A stretch of 64,000 bases of DNA from JASSUD01 sp031963225 (GTDB taxonomy: Bacteria; Pseudomonadota; Gammaproteobacteria; Burkholderiales; Burkholderiaceae). The position numbers were made by a program, and so were the translations under genes. The stretch's first letter is position 1. Each line of letters starts with the position of its first letter. The notes beneath the pieces were generated by a model. The model saw only the letters and a list, made by a program, of their open reading frames with translations. It was not told where the DNA came from and did not search any database. Positions 36,028 through 43,732 of this stretch are shown here, in pieces. The DNA lies in NCBI GenBank assembly GCA_031963225.1, contig JASSUD010000001.1, positions 55,992-119,991 on the forward strand, read 5' to 3'.

Positions 36028-36381
36028 TCAATATGTCTTCATTGCCTTATCAACATCATGCGCCCATGCATGGATTCCGCCGTGCAAATTAAACACATTC
36101 GAAAACCCCTGCTCTTTTAAAAAGCGGGCGGCATGCGCACTGCGCACCCCATGATGGCAAATGCAAACAATAGGGGTTTCTTTAGAAGCAAATGAGTCCA
36201 AGAAAGCATGGCTTTCAGGAAGCTTTGCAAGCCCAATCGTGACAGAACCCGGAATTTGAGCAAGCTCCGTTTCCCATTCTTCACGTACATCGAGGAGGTA
36301 AGGCTTCACATGCTTTGTAAGAAAACTAGTTTGCCCAGTAGCTAACCAATCGGCCAGCTCAGTAGGTGCTAGGGAGTGCAT
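36028..36381 (-). CDS. Single-domain rhodanese
   Basis: A 117-residue cytoplasmic sulfurtransferase-like protein. The active-site loop CHHGVRSAHAARFL carries the persulfide-forming cysteine; the loop sequence CHHGVRS is common in betaproteobacterial rhodaneses. YLLDVREEWE and FNLHGGIHAWAHDVD are the other conserved segments. In relatives it follows pcm; here bioY and a MITE lie between them. Confidence 0.88.
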   Translation of the reverse strand: MHSLAPTELADWLATGQTSFLTKHVKPYLLDVREEWETELAQIPGSVTIGLAKLPESHAFLDSFASKETPIVCICHHGVRSAHAARFLKEQGFSNVFNLHGGIHAWAHDVDKAMKTY

Positions 36382-36480
36382 ATATTCGCCGTTTAAAATG
36401 AAGAAGGACCCATTCCAAAGTTCTAAATTTGGAACAGGCCCTCAAAAAATATAAAAAACTATTAAAACCATTAGTTAAGC

Positions 36481-36541
36481 TAGGGCGTGTCCTCAATTGC
36501 CCCAAAGATAGGCCTTTTTGGACAATTGAGGACACGCTCTA
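36481..36541. repeat. 61-bp palindromic MITE next to bioY
   Basis: Left end TAGGGCGTGTCCTCAATTG and right end (minus strand) TAGAGCGTGTCCTCAATTG face each other. It is 61 bases long, the same as the tilS element, and lies three bases past the bioY stop codon. Confidence 0.85.
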
Positions 36542-36544
36542 GGG

Positions 36545-37153
36545 CTACTTATTCATGCGACGGCATACAGCACGGCCAATATCTATTGTGACCATGGCAA
36601 GCAGTGATTTTAGCAAGGAACCGAGAATAAAAGGCTCTACACCAAGCTGCCAAGCTTGCTCGCCACCGATAAAAAGAGCCAACCAAGCGGCGCCACAAGC
36701 CAAGCACAGCGCATGGGCTGCCACTAGGGTTGCAGTACCTTTAATGGTGCGATTTAACCATCCTTTTTCAGCCGACCAGGCGATGAATACAGCTATTAGC
36801 GGAAAAGACCACAGATAGCCGCCGGTAGGCCCAAAGAGGTAGTGAATACCCGCTGCTCCACTAGAAAAAACAGGCAGGCCTAGCGCGCCTTCTGCTAACC
36901 ATGCCAATACACTTAAAGCACTTAAACGTCGTCCATAGGCAACCGCTAAAGTGGCTAAAGCAAAAGTTTGCAAAGTCATTGGAACAGGGAACATCGGCAC
37001 TTTAATCCAAGAGCTTGCAGCTAACCATAATGTGCCTGCAAGCACCATACAGATTTGCATGATGAGGGAATGGCGTCTTAGCATGATGGGCATTCCTGTA
37101 ACAGAGAAAGTGGTGCTCATAATTGGTGCTTTTTCTTTTTTGCGGTGATGCAT
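36545..37153 (-). CDS. bioY: Biotin transporter BioY
   Basis: BioY is the substrate-binding S component of ECF-type biotin uptake in the inner membrane. Family features include VPMFPVPMTLQTFALATLAV and GLPVFSSGAAGIHYLFGPTG, which form the biotin site, and several membrane helices. I place the start at the ATG at 37153, where GAGG lies upstream (202 residues); an ATG at 37120 (MSTTFSVTG) is an alternative. No bioM/bioN genes are visible nearby; solitary BioY can work alone or with a shared ECF module. It sits between pcm and the rhodanese, where relatives have no bioY, so it may be a local insertion; biotin uptake would suit a host-dependent life. Confidence 0.9.
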   Translation of the reverse strand: MHHRKKEKAPIMSTTFSVTGMPIMLRRHSLIMQICMVLAGTLWLAASSWIKVPMFPVPMTLQTFALATLAVAYGRRLSALSVLAWLAEGALGLPVFSSGAAGIHYLFGPTGGYLWSFPLIAVFIAWSAEKGWLNRTIKGTATLVAAHALCLACGAAWLALFIGGEQAWQLGVEPFILGSLLKSLLAMVTIDIGRAVCRRMNK

Positions 37154-37235
37154 GTGCGCAATCCTCGTAGAACTCGGATACTTCAGCACATTTTGCCTAC
37201 ACCCTAAACGCTTTTTAGAGGAAATGGATAGGTTG

Positions 37236-37895
37236 TTATACGGAGGTTAATGCAATAGGAGGCTGTTTCGCATACTTTAGCGGGGCGATCCACGTTTCAA
37301 AAAGAGTGCGCGTATCGTATTGGGCCTCATCTACTCGTGTAACCAATTGTGTTTGCAAAATCGGAGCTTGGCCCACGAAAGCAGCAAGTCGCCCACCGAG
37401 TTTTAATTGTTGAAGCAGTGTTTGAGGCAGTAGCGGCAAGCCACCACACACCATAATGACATCGTATGGGCCGGCCTTGGGCCAGCCTTGTGCGCCATCT
37501 GCTTGAATGACTTCTACATTTTGTATATGCGCTGCCCTCAAGTTTTTTTCAGCTATTGTCGCTATTTCTGCATCTAGTTCAAGAGCGATCACGCGTTGTG
37601 CTCGCAGCGCAAGCAAACCGGCTACATATCCCGTTCCTGCACCAATTACTAAGACAGATTCACCTTCTTGTACGGCGACTGCTTGCAGTACTCTGGCTTC
37701 TACTTTGGGCGCTAACATAGTTTGGCCATTAGGCAGGGGAATATTGAGATCTGCAAATGCAAGATTGCGATAAGCGAGTGGAACAAAATCTTCGCGATGC
37801 AAATTATGGAGTTGCTCTAGCACAGTAAGATCACTAATGCCCCAAGGGCGGATCTGCTGCTCAATCATATTAAAGCGGGCGTTTTCAGTATTCAT
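37236..37895 (-). CDS. pcm: Protein-L-isoaspartate O-methyltransferase
   Basis: This enzyme methylates L-isoaspartyl residues to start repair of aged proteins. MIEQQIRPWGI, GQTMLAPKVEARVLQAV and the SAM-binding VLVIGAGTGYVAGLLA are the family segments. It is 219 residues long with no signal peptide. The segment VALELDAEIA-like (VIALELDAEIATIAEKNL) binds the cofactor ribose. In relatives pcm, rhodanese and tolC form a group; here the first two remain close, but tolC is not in the window. Confidence 0.9.
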   Translation of the reverse strand: MNTENARFNMIEQQIRPWGISDLTVLEQLHNLHREDFVPLAYRNLAFADLNIPLPNGQTMLAPKVEARVLQAVAVQEGESVLVIGAGTGYVAGLLALRAQRVIALELDAEIATIAEKNLRAAHIQNVEVIQADGAQGWPKAGPYDVIMVCGGLPLLPQTLLQQLKLGGRLAAFVGQAPILQTQLVTRVDEAQYDTRTLFETWIAPLKYAKQPPIALTSV

Positions 37896-37972
37896 GGCGT
37901 AAATAAGGGTGCACTTTTGAAGAAGAGCCGTAGATTAGTTGGCCGCACAATGTGGAGGAAGAGATTGCAAAT

Positions 37973-38770
37973 CTATATTTCTCGACGTCGAAAAACCAGA
38001 TCCCATATACCGTGCCCACGCTGCAACCCACGCTTTTCAAATTTGGTAACAGGGCGCCAAGCAGGGCGCGATACAGAATGGGCAGCTAGATCTAGCGAAG
38101 GCTCTACAGCTTCCGTGCTTTCAACGGGTGATTTGCAAAGAGAAGCGGTGTTATACAACAAAGGTTCAGCGCTGAGTACTTCCAGCATATGTTGCGCATA
38201 ATGCTCCCAGTCTGTTGCGCAATGTATATAAGCACCTGGTTTTAAACGCGTGGCCAAAAGCTGCACAAAAGCCGGTTGAATGAGACGGCGTTTATGGTGC
38301 CGGGCTTTATGCCAAGGATCAGGAAAGAAAATATGCACCCCATCGAGGCTGGCTTCTCCCAGCATAGACTGTACGACCTCTACCGCATCATGCTCAATAA
38401 TCCGTATATTACTCAACCCCCGCTCATTGATCTGCTTTAACAGCGAGCCCACACCGGGCTCATGGACCTCTACCCCTAAAAAATCAACATCCGGTTGTGC
38501 ACTCGCAATCTCAGCCGTAGCCGTTCCCATACCGAAACCAATTTCCAAAATACAAGGTGCAGTGCGATTAAAGAGCACTGACCATGTGGGCATCGTGTTT
38601 TGATAGGGCACAACCCACCGCGGCCCTAGCTCTTCATAGGCATGGCGCTGAGCATTAGAAATGCGCCCAGCACGCTTGACAAAGCTGCGTAAGGGGCGGT
38701 GTGTGGTCGGTGCTGCAGATTCGGTAGGCAATGCAGACAAAGGGGGGGAAGTAAGTGCGTTCAAAGCCAA
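37973..38770 (-). CDS. trmB: tRNA (guanine-N7-)-methyltransferase
   Basis: TrmB methylates G46 in the variable loop of many tRNAs. The SAM site ILEIGFGMGTATAEIA, VEVHEPGVGSLLKQI and the signature FFPDPWHKARHHKRRLIQ are all present. CATDWEHYAQHMLEVL completes the active site. Its N-terminus (RSFVKRAGRISNAQ) matches relatives. The first codon is uncertain: TTG at 38770 is the farthest start and has no good ribosome site; no ATG occurs before residue 60, so a non-ATG start is needed. Up to 265 residues. Confidence 0.92.
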   Translation of the reverse strand: MALNALTSPPLSALPTESAAPTTHRPLRSFVKRAGRISNAQRHAYEELGPRWVVPYQNTMPTWSVLFNRTAPCILEIGFGMGTATAEIASAQPDVDFLGVEVHEPGVGSLLKQINERGLSNIRIIEHDAVEVVQSMLGEASLDGVHIFFPDPWHKARHHKRRLIQPAFVQLLATRLKPGAYIHCATDWEHYAQHMLEVLSAEPLLYNTASLCKSPVESTEAVEPSLDLAAHSVSRPAWRPVTKFEKRGLQRGHGIWDLVFRRREI

Positions 38771-38881
38771 AGGCCGGGCAGAATGAAAAGAAAAGGGAAG
38801 TCAAAATGAGAGGAACACAAAACCATGCTTCCTCCATTTAGTACCCCCTAAATATGCCCATGAAACAGGCAACTGTCAATG

Positions 38882-38940
38882 TAGGGCGTGTCCTCAATTG
38901 CCCCAAAGGGCCCATCTTCGGGGTCGTGCGGTGCTTGTAA
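38882..38940 (+). repeat. Solo left end of the TAGGGCGTGTCC MITE
   Basis: The first 59 bases are similar to the left half of the 134-bp element at 26163, including TAGGGCGTGTCCTCAATTGC and the AAAGGGCCCATCTTCGGGGT section. There is no right end. It lies upstream of the pirin gene. Confidence 0.7.
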
Positions 38941-39007
38941 TCATCACTTTTTAGCATATACTTTTTTCAGCGCCGCAAATTTTTGCGGCAGCGTTGGAGA
39001 GAAAGTC

Positions 39008-39877
39008 ATGAAAAAAGTCGTCGGTGTTTACAGCGCACCTCCCCAGCATTGGGTGGGTGATGGTTTTCCAGTGCGCTCGCTGTTCTCATATCCTAGATAC
39101 GGAAAAACGCTCAGCCCCTTCTTATTGCTGGACCGTGCAGGACCTACTGACTTCTCACCAAGTACTAAACCCCGAGGAGTGGGACAGCATCCGCACCGTG
39201 GTTTTGAAACCGTAACCATCGTCTACAAGGGCGAAGTCGCACACTATGACTCGACCAATCAAGGCGGCGTAATCCGCCCTGGAGACGTGCAATGGATGAC
39301 GGCAGGCTCCGGTATCTTGCACGAAGAGTTCCATTCCGAAGCCTTTACCCACTCTGGCGGCACACTAGACATGGTGCAACTCTGGGTCAATCTCCCTGCC
39401 AAAGACAAAATGACCACGCCGGGATATCAAGCTATCCTCAATGACACGATCCCTTCTGTAACTCTGTCTGAAGATGCCGGGTCAGTACGTATCATAGCGG
39501 GCAAGTACGCCGGGCATGCTGGGCCAGCACGTACTTTCTCACCTATGAATATATGGGACATACGCCTAAACGCCGGAGCCACTATTGAATTACCTGCTCC
39601 CGATGACTGGAACACAGCCGTTGTAGTGTTGCACGGTACCGTGCAAGTCAATGGTGAAGCCGTTGCCCGTGAGGCGCAGATGGTGCTTTTGGATCGTGCG
39701 GGTGAAGGCTTCACACTCGAAGCCAATAGCGATGCAGTGCTACTTCTTTTAAGCGGCGAACCCATCGATGAGCCGATTGTAGGCCAAGGCCCTTTTGTCA
39801 TGAACACACGAGAGGAAATCGACCAGGCAATGAGTGACTTCAAAAGAGGGCGCTTTTTACAAAGCGCCTCTCATTGA
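39008..39877 (+). CDS. Pirin family protein
   Basis: Pirins are bicupin proteins; bacterial members bind iron, and some have quercetinase-like activity. The metal-site motif is HPHRGFETVTIVYKGEVAHY in the N-terminal cupin, followed by GDVQWMTAGSGILHEE. The start at 39008 (289 residues) has GGAG 7 bases upstream. A GC-rich hairpin of 8 base pairs lies at about 38974-38991 in the leader. It is 67 bases before a DUF167 gene and may be co-transcribed with it. Confidence 0.9.
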   Translation: MKKVVGVYSAPPQHWVGDGFPVRSLFSYPRYGKTLSPFLLLDRAGPTDFSPSTKPRGVGQHPHRGFETVTIVYKGEVAHYDSTNQGGVIRPGDVQWMTAGSGILHEEFHSEAFTHSGGTLDMVQLWVNLPAKDKMTTPGYQAILNDTIPSVTLSEDAGSVRIIAGKYAGHAGPARTFSPMNIWDIRLNAGATIELPAPDDWNTAVVVLHGTVQVNGEAVAREAQMVLLDRAGEGFTLEANSDAVLLLLSGEPIDEPIVGQGPFVMNTREEIDQAMSDFKRGRFLQSASH

Positions 39878-39943
39878 TGCAGCGTGCTGTGTAGCAACAT
39901 TTTAGTATCGGTTGCTATGGTCCGTTGCTTTAGGGTGATAGCT

Positions 39944-40279
39944 ATGAAACGCAAAAAAGCAAATACAGGAATCACCAGAGCCAGCCGTACTGATTTGCAA
40001 TCTTTTTTTTTCTGGGATGGAGATACATTAGTCCTTAATATCCTCGGCAAGCCAAGCGCAAAACAGGATGCTATTGGCAAGGTCAAAGGACACCAACTGA
40101 AAGTGAGCGTTACAGCTGCGCCTAGTGACGGTAAGGCAACAGATCATATGGTGCGCTTCTTGGCGGCAGAGTTTAGCGTTCCAAAATCAGATATCGAAGT
40201 CGTCTTTGGACGCATGAGTGTCAATAAGCAATTGCGTATCAAAGCTCCTAAATGGCTCCCTGTTGTCATTGAGCGTTAG
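39944..40279 (+). CDS. DUF167/YggU family protein
   Basis: A 111-residue member of the DUF167 (YggU) family, of unknown function. Typical segments are LNILGKPSAKQDAIG, VSVTAAPSDGKATDHMVRFLA and VFGRMSVNKQLRI. The ATG at 39944 follows AGGGTGA. The usual partner of DUF167 in many proteobacteria is yggT; none is visible here. Confidence 0.88.
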   Translation: MKRKKANTGITRASRTDLQSFFFWDGDTLVLNILGKPSAKQDAIGKVKGHQLKVSVTAAPSDGKATDHMVRFLAAEFSVPKSDIEVVFGRMSVNKQLRIKAPKWLPVVIER

Positions 40280-40320
40280 TAATTATGTTGATTGCGCAAT
40301 AAATAAAGACTTTACAAACT

Positions 40321-40374
40321 CCCTCAATCACAAGAAAAAGCAAAGAACGGTAGGGTAGTGGTGAGGCACGAATC
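40321..40374 (+). repeat. REP remnant after the DUF167 gene
   Basis: The stretch CACAAGAAAAAGCAAAGAAC followed by GGTAGGGTAGTGGTGAGGCACGAATCC matches the right half of the REP pair at 35.8 kb. The CCCCAAC arm is degraded and no partner unit is present. Confidence 0.6.
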
Positions 40375-40382
40375 CAAATATT

Positions 40383-40433
40383 GATCTGCCCTCAAAAAGT
40401 CAGATCCAATATCTAACTTTTTGAGGGCAGATC
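40383..40433. terminator. Long hairpin after the DUF167 gene
   Basis: Perfect 18-base arms (40383-40400 with 40416-40433) enclose a 15-base loop. A modest T-rich run follows, and the position 100 bases past the DUF167 stop fits a terminator. Confidence 0.5.
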
Positions 40434-40570
40434 AGATTTCGTTTTTACAGACATGTTTTTTGTTTTGGTAGTTATTGTGGGCAAGGATAAGTGTAAAACT
40501 ACATCTATAGATAGGCAGTTGATATCAAAATTTATAGATGAATTTTACTTATTTGAGTGTGGAGCGAGAA

Positions 40571-41263
40571 ATGGCAATGGACTCTGGAAGTATAAGGTAT
40601 GGGGCATCTTTTTCTTCCACTCGCACTGCCGGAGATCAGCCATCTCAGCAAAAGACTACTCAAAAAAGTGGTTCTAATCAAAATAGTACAAAAACGCCAC
40701 CGCAAGGAGGCAATCGATTCAGTTTATCCAATCTGAAGTCTATGTTACCGAGTTTACCCTTAGGATCTAGACAAGGTAGCCAGAAAACTGCCGCAGCATA
40801 TCCCCCTGCTTATGAACAAACACCACCTGCAAAATCAGATGTTCAAATTCGACATAATTGGAAGATGGATAATGCGCCTACCTATGACCCTACTTACGCA
40901 CAAAGACAATCTGGACAGGCAGGTACTCAAGCTCCAAATAATGTAATGGTAGGTAATCAATATGCCTATGCGCCCCCTGCTTATGAACAAACACCATTTG
41001 CAAAATCAGATGTTCAAACTCGACATAGTGAGAAGGTGAAGAATGTGTTTACATATGACCCTGCTGACGCACTAAGAAAATCTGGGCAGGCAGATAGTCA
41101 AGCTCCAAATAATGTAAGTGTAGGCGATCAATATGCCTATGCGCCCCCTCCTTATGAAAAAACGCTATCTGCAAAATCAAATTTTCAATTTCAAAACAAT
41201 GAAAAAATAGATAATATAGCTACACATGACTTTACTCACTTGCAGAGACAAACTGGATATTAA
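40571..41263 (+). CDS. Orphan repeat protein with three PPxY motifs, effector-like
   Basis: No family recognised. The product is 230 residues. The ATG at 40571 has GGAG six bases upstream and is preferred to 40538. The first 75 residues are Ser/Gln/Thr-rich and probably disordered. Three similar 57-residue units follow, each opening with a proline-tyrosine motif: PPAYEQTP at residue 78, PPAYEQTP at 135 and PPPYEKTL at 192, then AKSDVQ, a charged stretch, and QAPNNVMVGNQYAYA. PPxY is the ligand of WW domains in eukaryotic NEDD4/Rsp5-type ubiquitin ligases and is rare as a repeated feature in bacterial proteins. There is no signal peptide. Its place upstream of the eCIS island suggests a cargo or host-directed protein, but this is inference. 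Confidence 0.65.
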   Translation: MAMDSGSIRYGASFSSTRTAGDQPSQQKTTQKSGSNQNSTKTPPQGGNRFSLSNLKSMLPSLPLGSRQGSQKTAAAYPPAYEQTPPAKSDVQIRHNWKMDNAPTYDPTYAQRQSGQAGTQAPNNVMVGNQYAYAPPAYEQTPFAKSDVQTRHSEKVKNVFTYDPADALRKSGQADSQAPNNVSVGDQYAYAPPPYEKTLSAKSNFQFQNNEKIDNIATHDFTHLQRQTGY

Positions 41264-41340
41264 GTATAAGAGGAGAAGATGGTCTACGCGCTGAGTAGAT
41301 AATTGAGTTGGACGCCTTGCGTAGGTGGCAAAACGATCAA

Positions 41341-41964
41341 TCAGCCCGCCTTTTGTGATACCTGCAGCAATGCAGCCTGCACGCCTTTATCCGCATGCAT
41401 GATCTTCATGAAACGATGGACATTGGGATAATCGCTGACCTTTTTGGGGAAATAATCTGCCCACCCTGCCATCGCAAATGCATAGGCATCGGCAATACTA
41501 GGACGCTCTCCCATCAGATACGTATTGAAGCTTAACTGCTTATCTAATTCGAGCATAACCCGATCCACTCGAATATGGCTTGCTGCCTTAACTGCCTCAA
41601 TACTTTTTTCATTATTATCAATGGTGTAGCGTTTCGGTGAGAAAAAAGGCCCAAAAGCTGGATGAAAATCGCTAGCCAGAAAAGAGAGTTTCTCGTCGAG
41701 TGCATATTGCGCATGAGGGCTTCCATTACTGCCCAGTTGTGCTTGTGGGTAGGTGTTGGCGAGGTAATTTAAAATTGCTGTGGCTTGTGTCATAACGGGA
41801 CCATCGCCGTCAATCATAGCCGGCACCATACCCTGCGGCGCGATCTTACGATAGCTGTGCTCGCCTAACTGCACTATTTCAATCTTATGGGGCGCATCCA
41901 CCCACTTCAGAGTAATGAGTACAGCGACTGCACAGGTATTGGGGGCAATATATAAAGTGAACAT
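41341..41964 (-). CDS. Glutathione S-transferase family protein
   Basis: A 207-residue GST-fold protein. The N-terminal thioredoxin-like half contains LYIAPNTCAVAVLITLKW, GMVPAMIDGDGPVMTQATAI with the cis-proline (VPA), and TQATAILNYLA for glutathione contact. The C-terminal half is helical (LMGERPSIADAYAFAMAGWADYF, with the N-capping box). AGGAAA lies upstream of the ATG. Substrate is unknown. It lies between the PPxY gene and the integrase remnant. Confidence 0.88.
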   Translation of the reverse strand: MFTLYIAPNTCAVAVLITLKWVDAPHKIEIVQLGEHSYRKIAPQGMVPAMIDGDGPVMTQATAILNYLANTYPQAQLGSNGSPHAQYALDEKLSFLASDFHPAFGPFFSPKRYTIDNNEKSIEAVKAASHIRVDRVMLELDKQLSFNTYLMGERPSIADAYAFAMAGWADYFPKKVSDYPNVHRFMKIMHADKGVQAALLQVSQKAG

Positions 41965-42069
41965 GATAATTTCCTCAACAGAGCAAAAACGCTTAGGTCA
42001 AATAATCGGCTCCAAACTGACAGAGCCTCCATCTATATAGCATTCCAGACAAAACAGATCTGGTTCTCG

Positions 42070-42199
42070 TTTTTATTCCCTTTCCTGAGATCTCATTTGC
42101 TAGTAGGAAATATTTCTATAAAAAACCGTCACTATCGCTAAACTTGTAGCGTTTGTCTCGCAACATTGCATTATGTATAGCGATATCAGTTAAAGACAT
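42070..42199 (-). pseudogene. Decayed P4-type tyrosine integrase, 5' end
   Basis: From the ATG at 42199 the minus strand reads MSLTDIAIHNAMLRDKRYKF and then SDSDGFL before a TAG. This is the standard N-terminus (DUF4102 domain) of P4-family integrases, whose consensus is LTD-AI-NA-R-K-YK-D-GL. Past the TAG, traces such as YFLLANEISGK may still correspond, then the match is lost. No catalytic RHRY domain is present. Integrases of this family insert islands into tRNA genes, so the remnant is evidence that the neighbouring eCIS block came on an element. No tRNA is visible close by. Confidence 0.7.
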
Positions 42200-43032
42200 G
42201 ACAGTGCATCGTCTGGCATTGATAAACCCGCACCGCCTAAGCAGTCTTGCTATTGCAGGACAGCAAGAAGCCTATGACGCTTGATCACGCTCACTGACAA
42301 ACAGCATTTTTTGGTCGTACTGCGCACATGTAGCTCTGGAGCACCTGGAATTTGTCTATTGAGGTTGCCCTTATTAAACGGATCCCATATTTGTTGAAAT
42401 CAGGCCATTCGATTTTGTTGAGAAGCGGCCCAGTTTTTTTCAAAGGTCACGCGTGCCACGGCAAGCACAAGCATAGGGCCATCCCCTTATATTCATCATT
42501 TTCTTGAACTCTCCAGGTAATTACCTGCTAGAGTTTGTTTGAGCCATATGGTGAACTTCTTCTTATCGCAAGGCAGTTCAATTCAATATTAAAAAACTTG
42601 AGACTGTTTTGCAGTAGAAGGTGAGTCAAGTTATTTTTTGTTTAGCAGCTTTATGTCTGTATTGGCATTCTTTCTTGGTGCGCGATAAAATTCCTCATGA
42701 GGCAATCGAAATATAAGAAAAAAGTAAAATATTTTAAGTAATTTACTGTATTAAAAATAAGCTAATCTATATAGGCTAATCCATAACAGTAACAATAAAA
42801 GATTAAAAATACATCATGAAAAAAATAATGATAAATATTAGTCAGAGTTTCTTTGTGAAACTGTATTTCCTCGCTTCCATTATTCCTATCTATCCGCGTC
42901 AACCGCTTACATAAAGATAATTTTTCTCTCGTAATATCCTGCTCTCTGATTTTGCGAAAGCAAAAAAATTACCTTTAATATTTATTTATATATTTTTCTG
43001 TAAATATATGAGGTATTTTTTGTCCTTAATAT

Positions 43033-43062
43033 ATTCAAATAAAGCGAGCGCTTTATTTGAAT
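43033..43062. promoter_or_regulatory. Inverted repeat upstream of the eCIS operon
   Basis: Perfect 13-base arms ATTCAAATAAAGC/GCTTTATTTGAAT (43033-43045 with 43050-43062) surround GAGC. With no T-run and a position 128 bases before the first gene, it is a candidate operator. Confidence 0.45.
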
Positions 43063-43139
43063 GGAGGGCGCTTGCTTAAAGTATTGATTTGTAAATTCAA
43101 TAGCGCTACATAGAGTATTTTTCTTTAATTTTTTTTATG

Positions 43140-43155
43140 GCGTTATGCATAACGC
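43140..43155. promoter_or_regulatory. 16-bp perfect palindrome before the tube gene
   Basis: GCGTTATGCATAACGC reads the same on both strands. It ends 34 bases before the tube-protein ATG and 22 bases before AAGGAG, a position fitting a dimeric repressor site. No regulator gene is in the window. Confidence 0.45.
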
Positions 43156-43189
43156 ATATTGCCATTATCCGAAATTTAAGGAGAGCAAT

Positions 43190-43654
43190 ATGGCAATTTC
43201 AGCAGAAAAAATGACTGAGACATACCCTCTTTCAACTTATCGCTATCGAGTGCATGTTCGAGGTGCCGACGGTACAGGCGGGGAATTATTGTGTAGTGCG
43301 GTTTCTGGTCTGGAGTTAGAGGTCGATACGATTGAATATAAAGACGGATTTGGTAATTGGTTTCAAATGCCAGGACAATCACAGGCAACAAATCTTACGC
43401 TGAGACGAGGCGTATTTCGTAAAAACAGTAATTTATATGATTGGTTCAATACCATTGTGCTCAATACGGTAGAGAGAAAAGATATCACCATCAGTTTGAC
43501 CGACGAATCTGGTAAAAACCCGCTTGTCACCTGGAGCGTTTACGACGCTTTTCCCACCAAACTTTCCCCTCCTAGTTTTGACGCCTCGAGTAATGAGGTG
43601 GCTGTCGAAGAAATCTCTTTGTTGGCAACTCGTGTAACGGTCGCATTTAATTAG
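43190..43654 (+). CDS. eCIS inner tube protein (Afp1-like)
   Basis: First gene of the injection system. The 154-residue product belongs to the T4 gp19-like tail-tube group, forming hexameric rings that stack into the inner tube. YRYRVHVRG, SAVSGLELEVDTIEYKDG, NLTLRRGVFRKNSNLYDWF and NEVAVEEISLLATRVTV are typical of eCIS tube subunits. The start at 43190 follows AAGGAGAG; an upstream ATG at 43145 lies inside the palindrome and is rejected. It begins a run of genes on one strand with short gaps and several overlaps of four bases or fewer. Confidence 0.92.
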   Translation: MAISAEKMTETYPLSTYRYRVHVRGADGTGGELLCSAVSGLELEVDTIEYKDGFGNWFQMPGQSQATNLTLRRGVFRKNSNLYDWFNTIVLNTVERKDITISLTDESGKNPLVTWSVYDAFPTKLSPPSFDASSNEVAVEEISLLATRVTVAFN

Positions 43655-43732
43655 CGACGAGATTCGTTTCAAATACCACTGAATATCGAATCCATTTTTT
43701 TAATAGATTCTCTCGAATGAAAGGGAGTTTGT

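Larger units (their letters stand above)
42200..43189. other. AT-rich leader of the eCIS island without clear genes
   Basis: About 990 bases, increasingly AT-rich towards 43 kb. I see no gene with family support; a 32-codon frame at 42816-42914 (MKKIMINISQ...) has no supporting site. Two inverted repeats near the end are listed separately. The stretch must hold the promoter of the injection-system operon. Confidence 0.5.

Noticed and set aside
42816..42914. 32-codon frame in the eCIS leader
   Set aside because: Hydrophobic but without ribosome site or context; too short to support.
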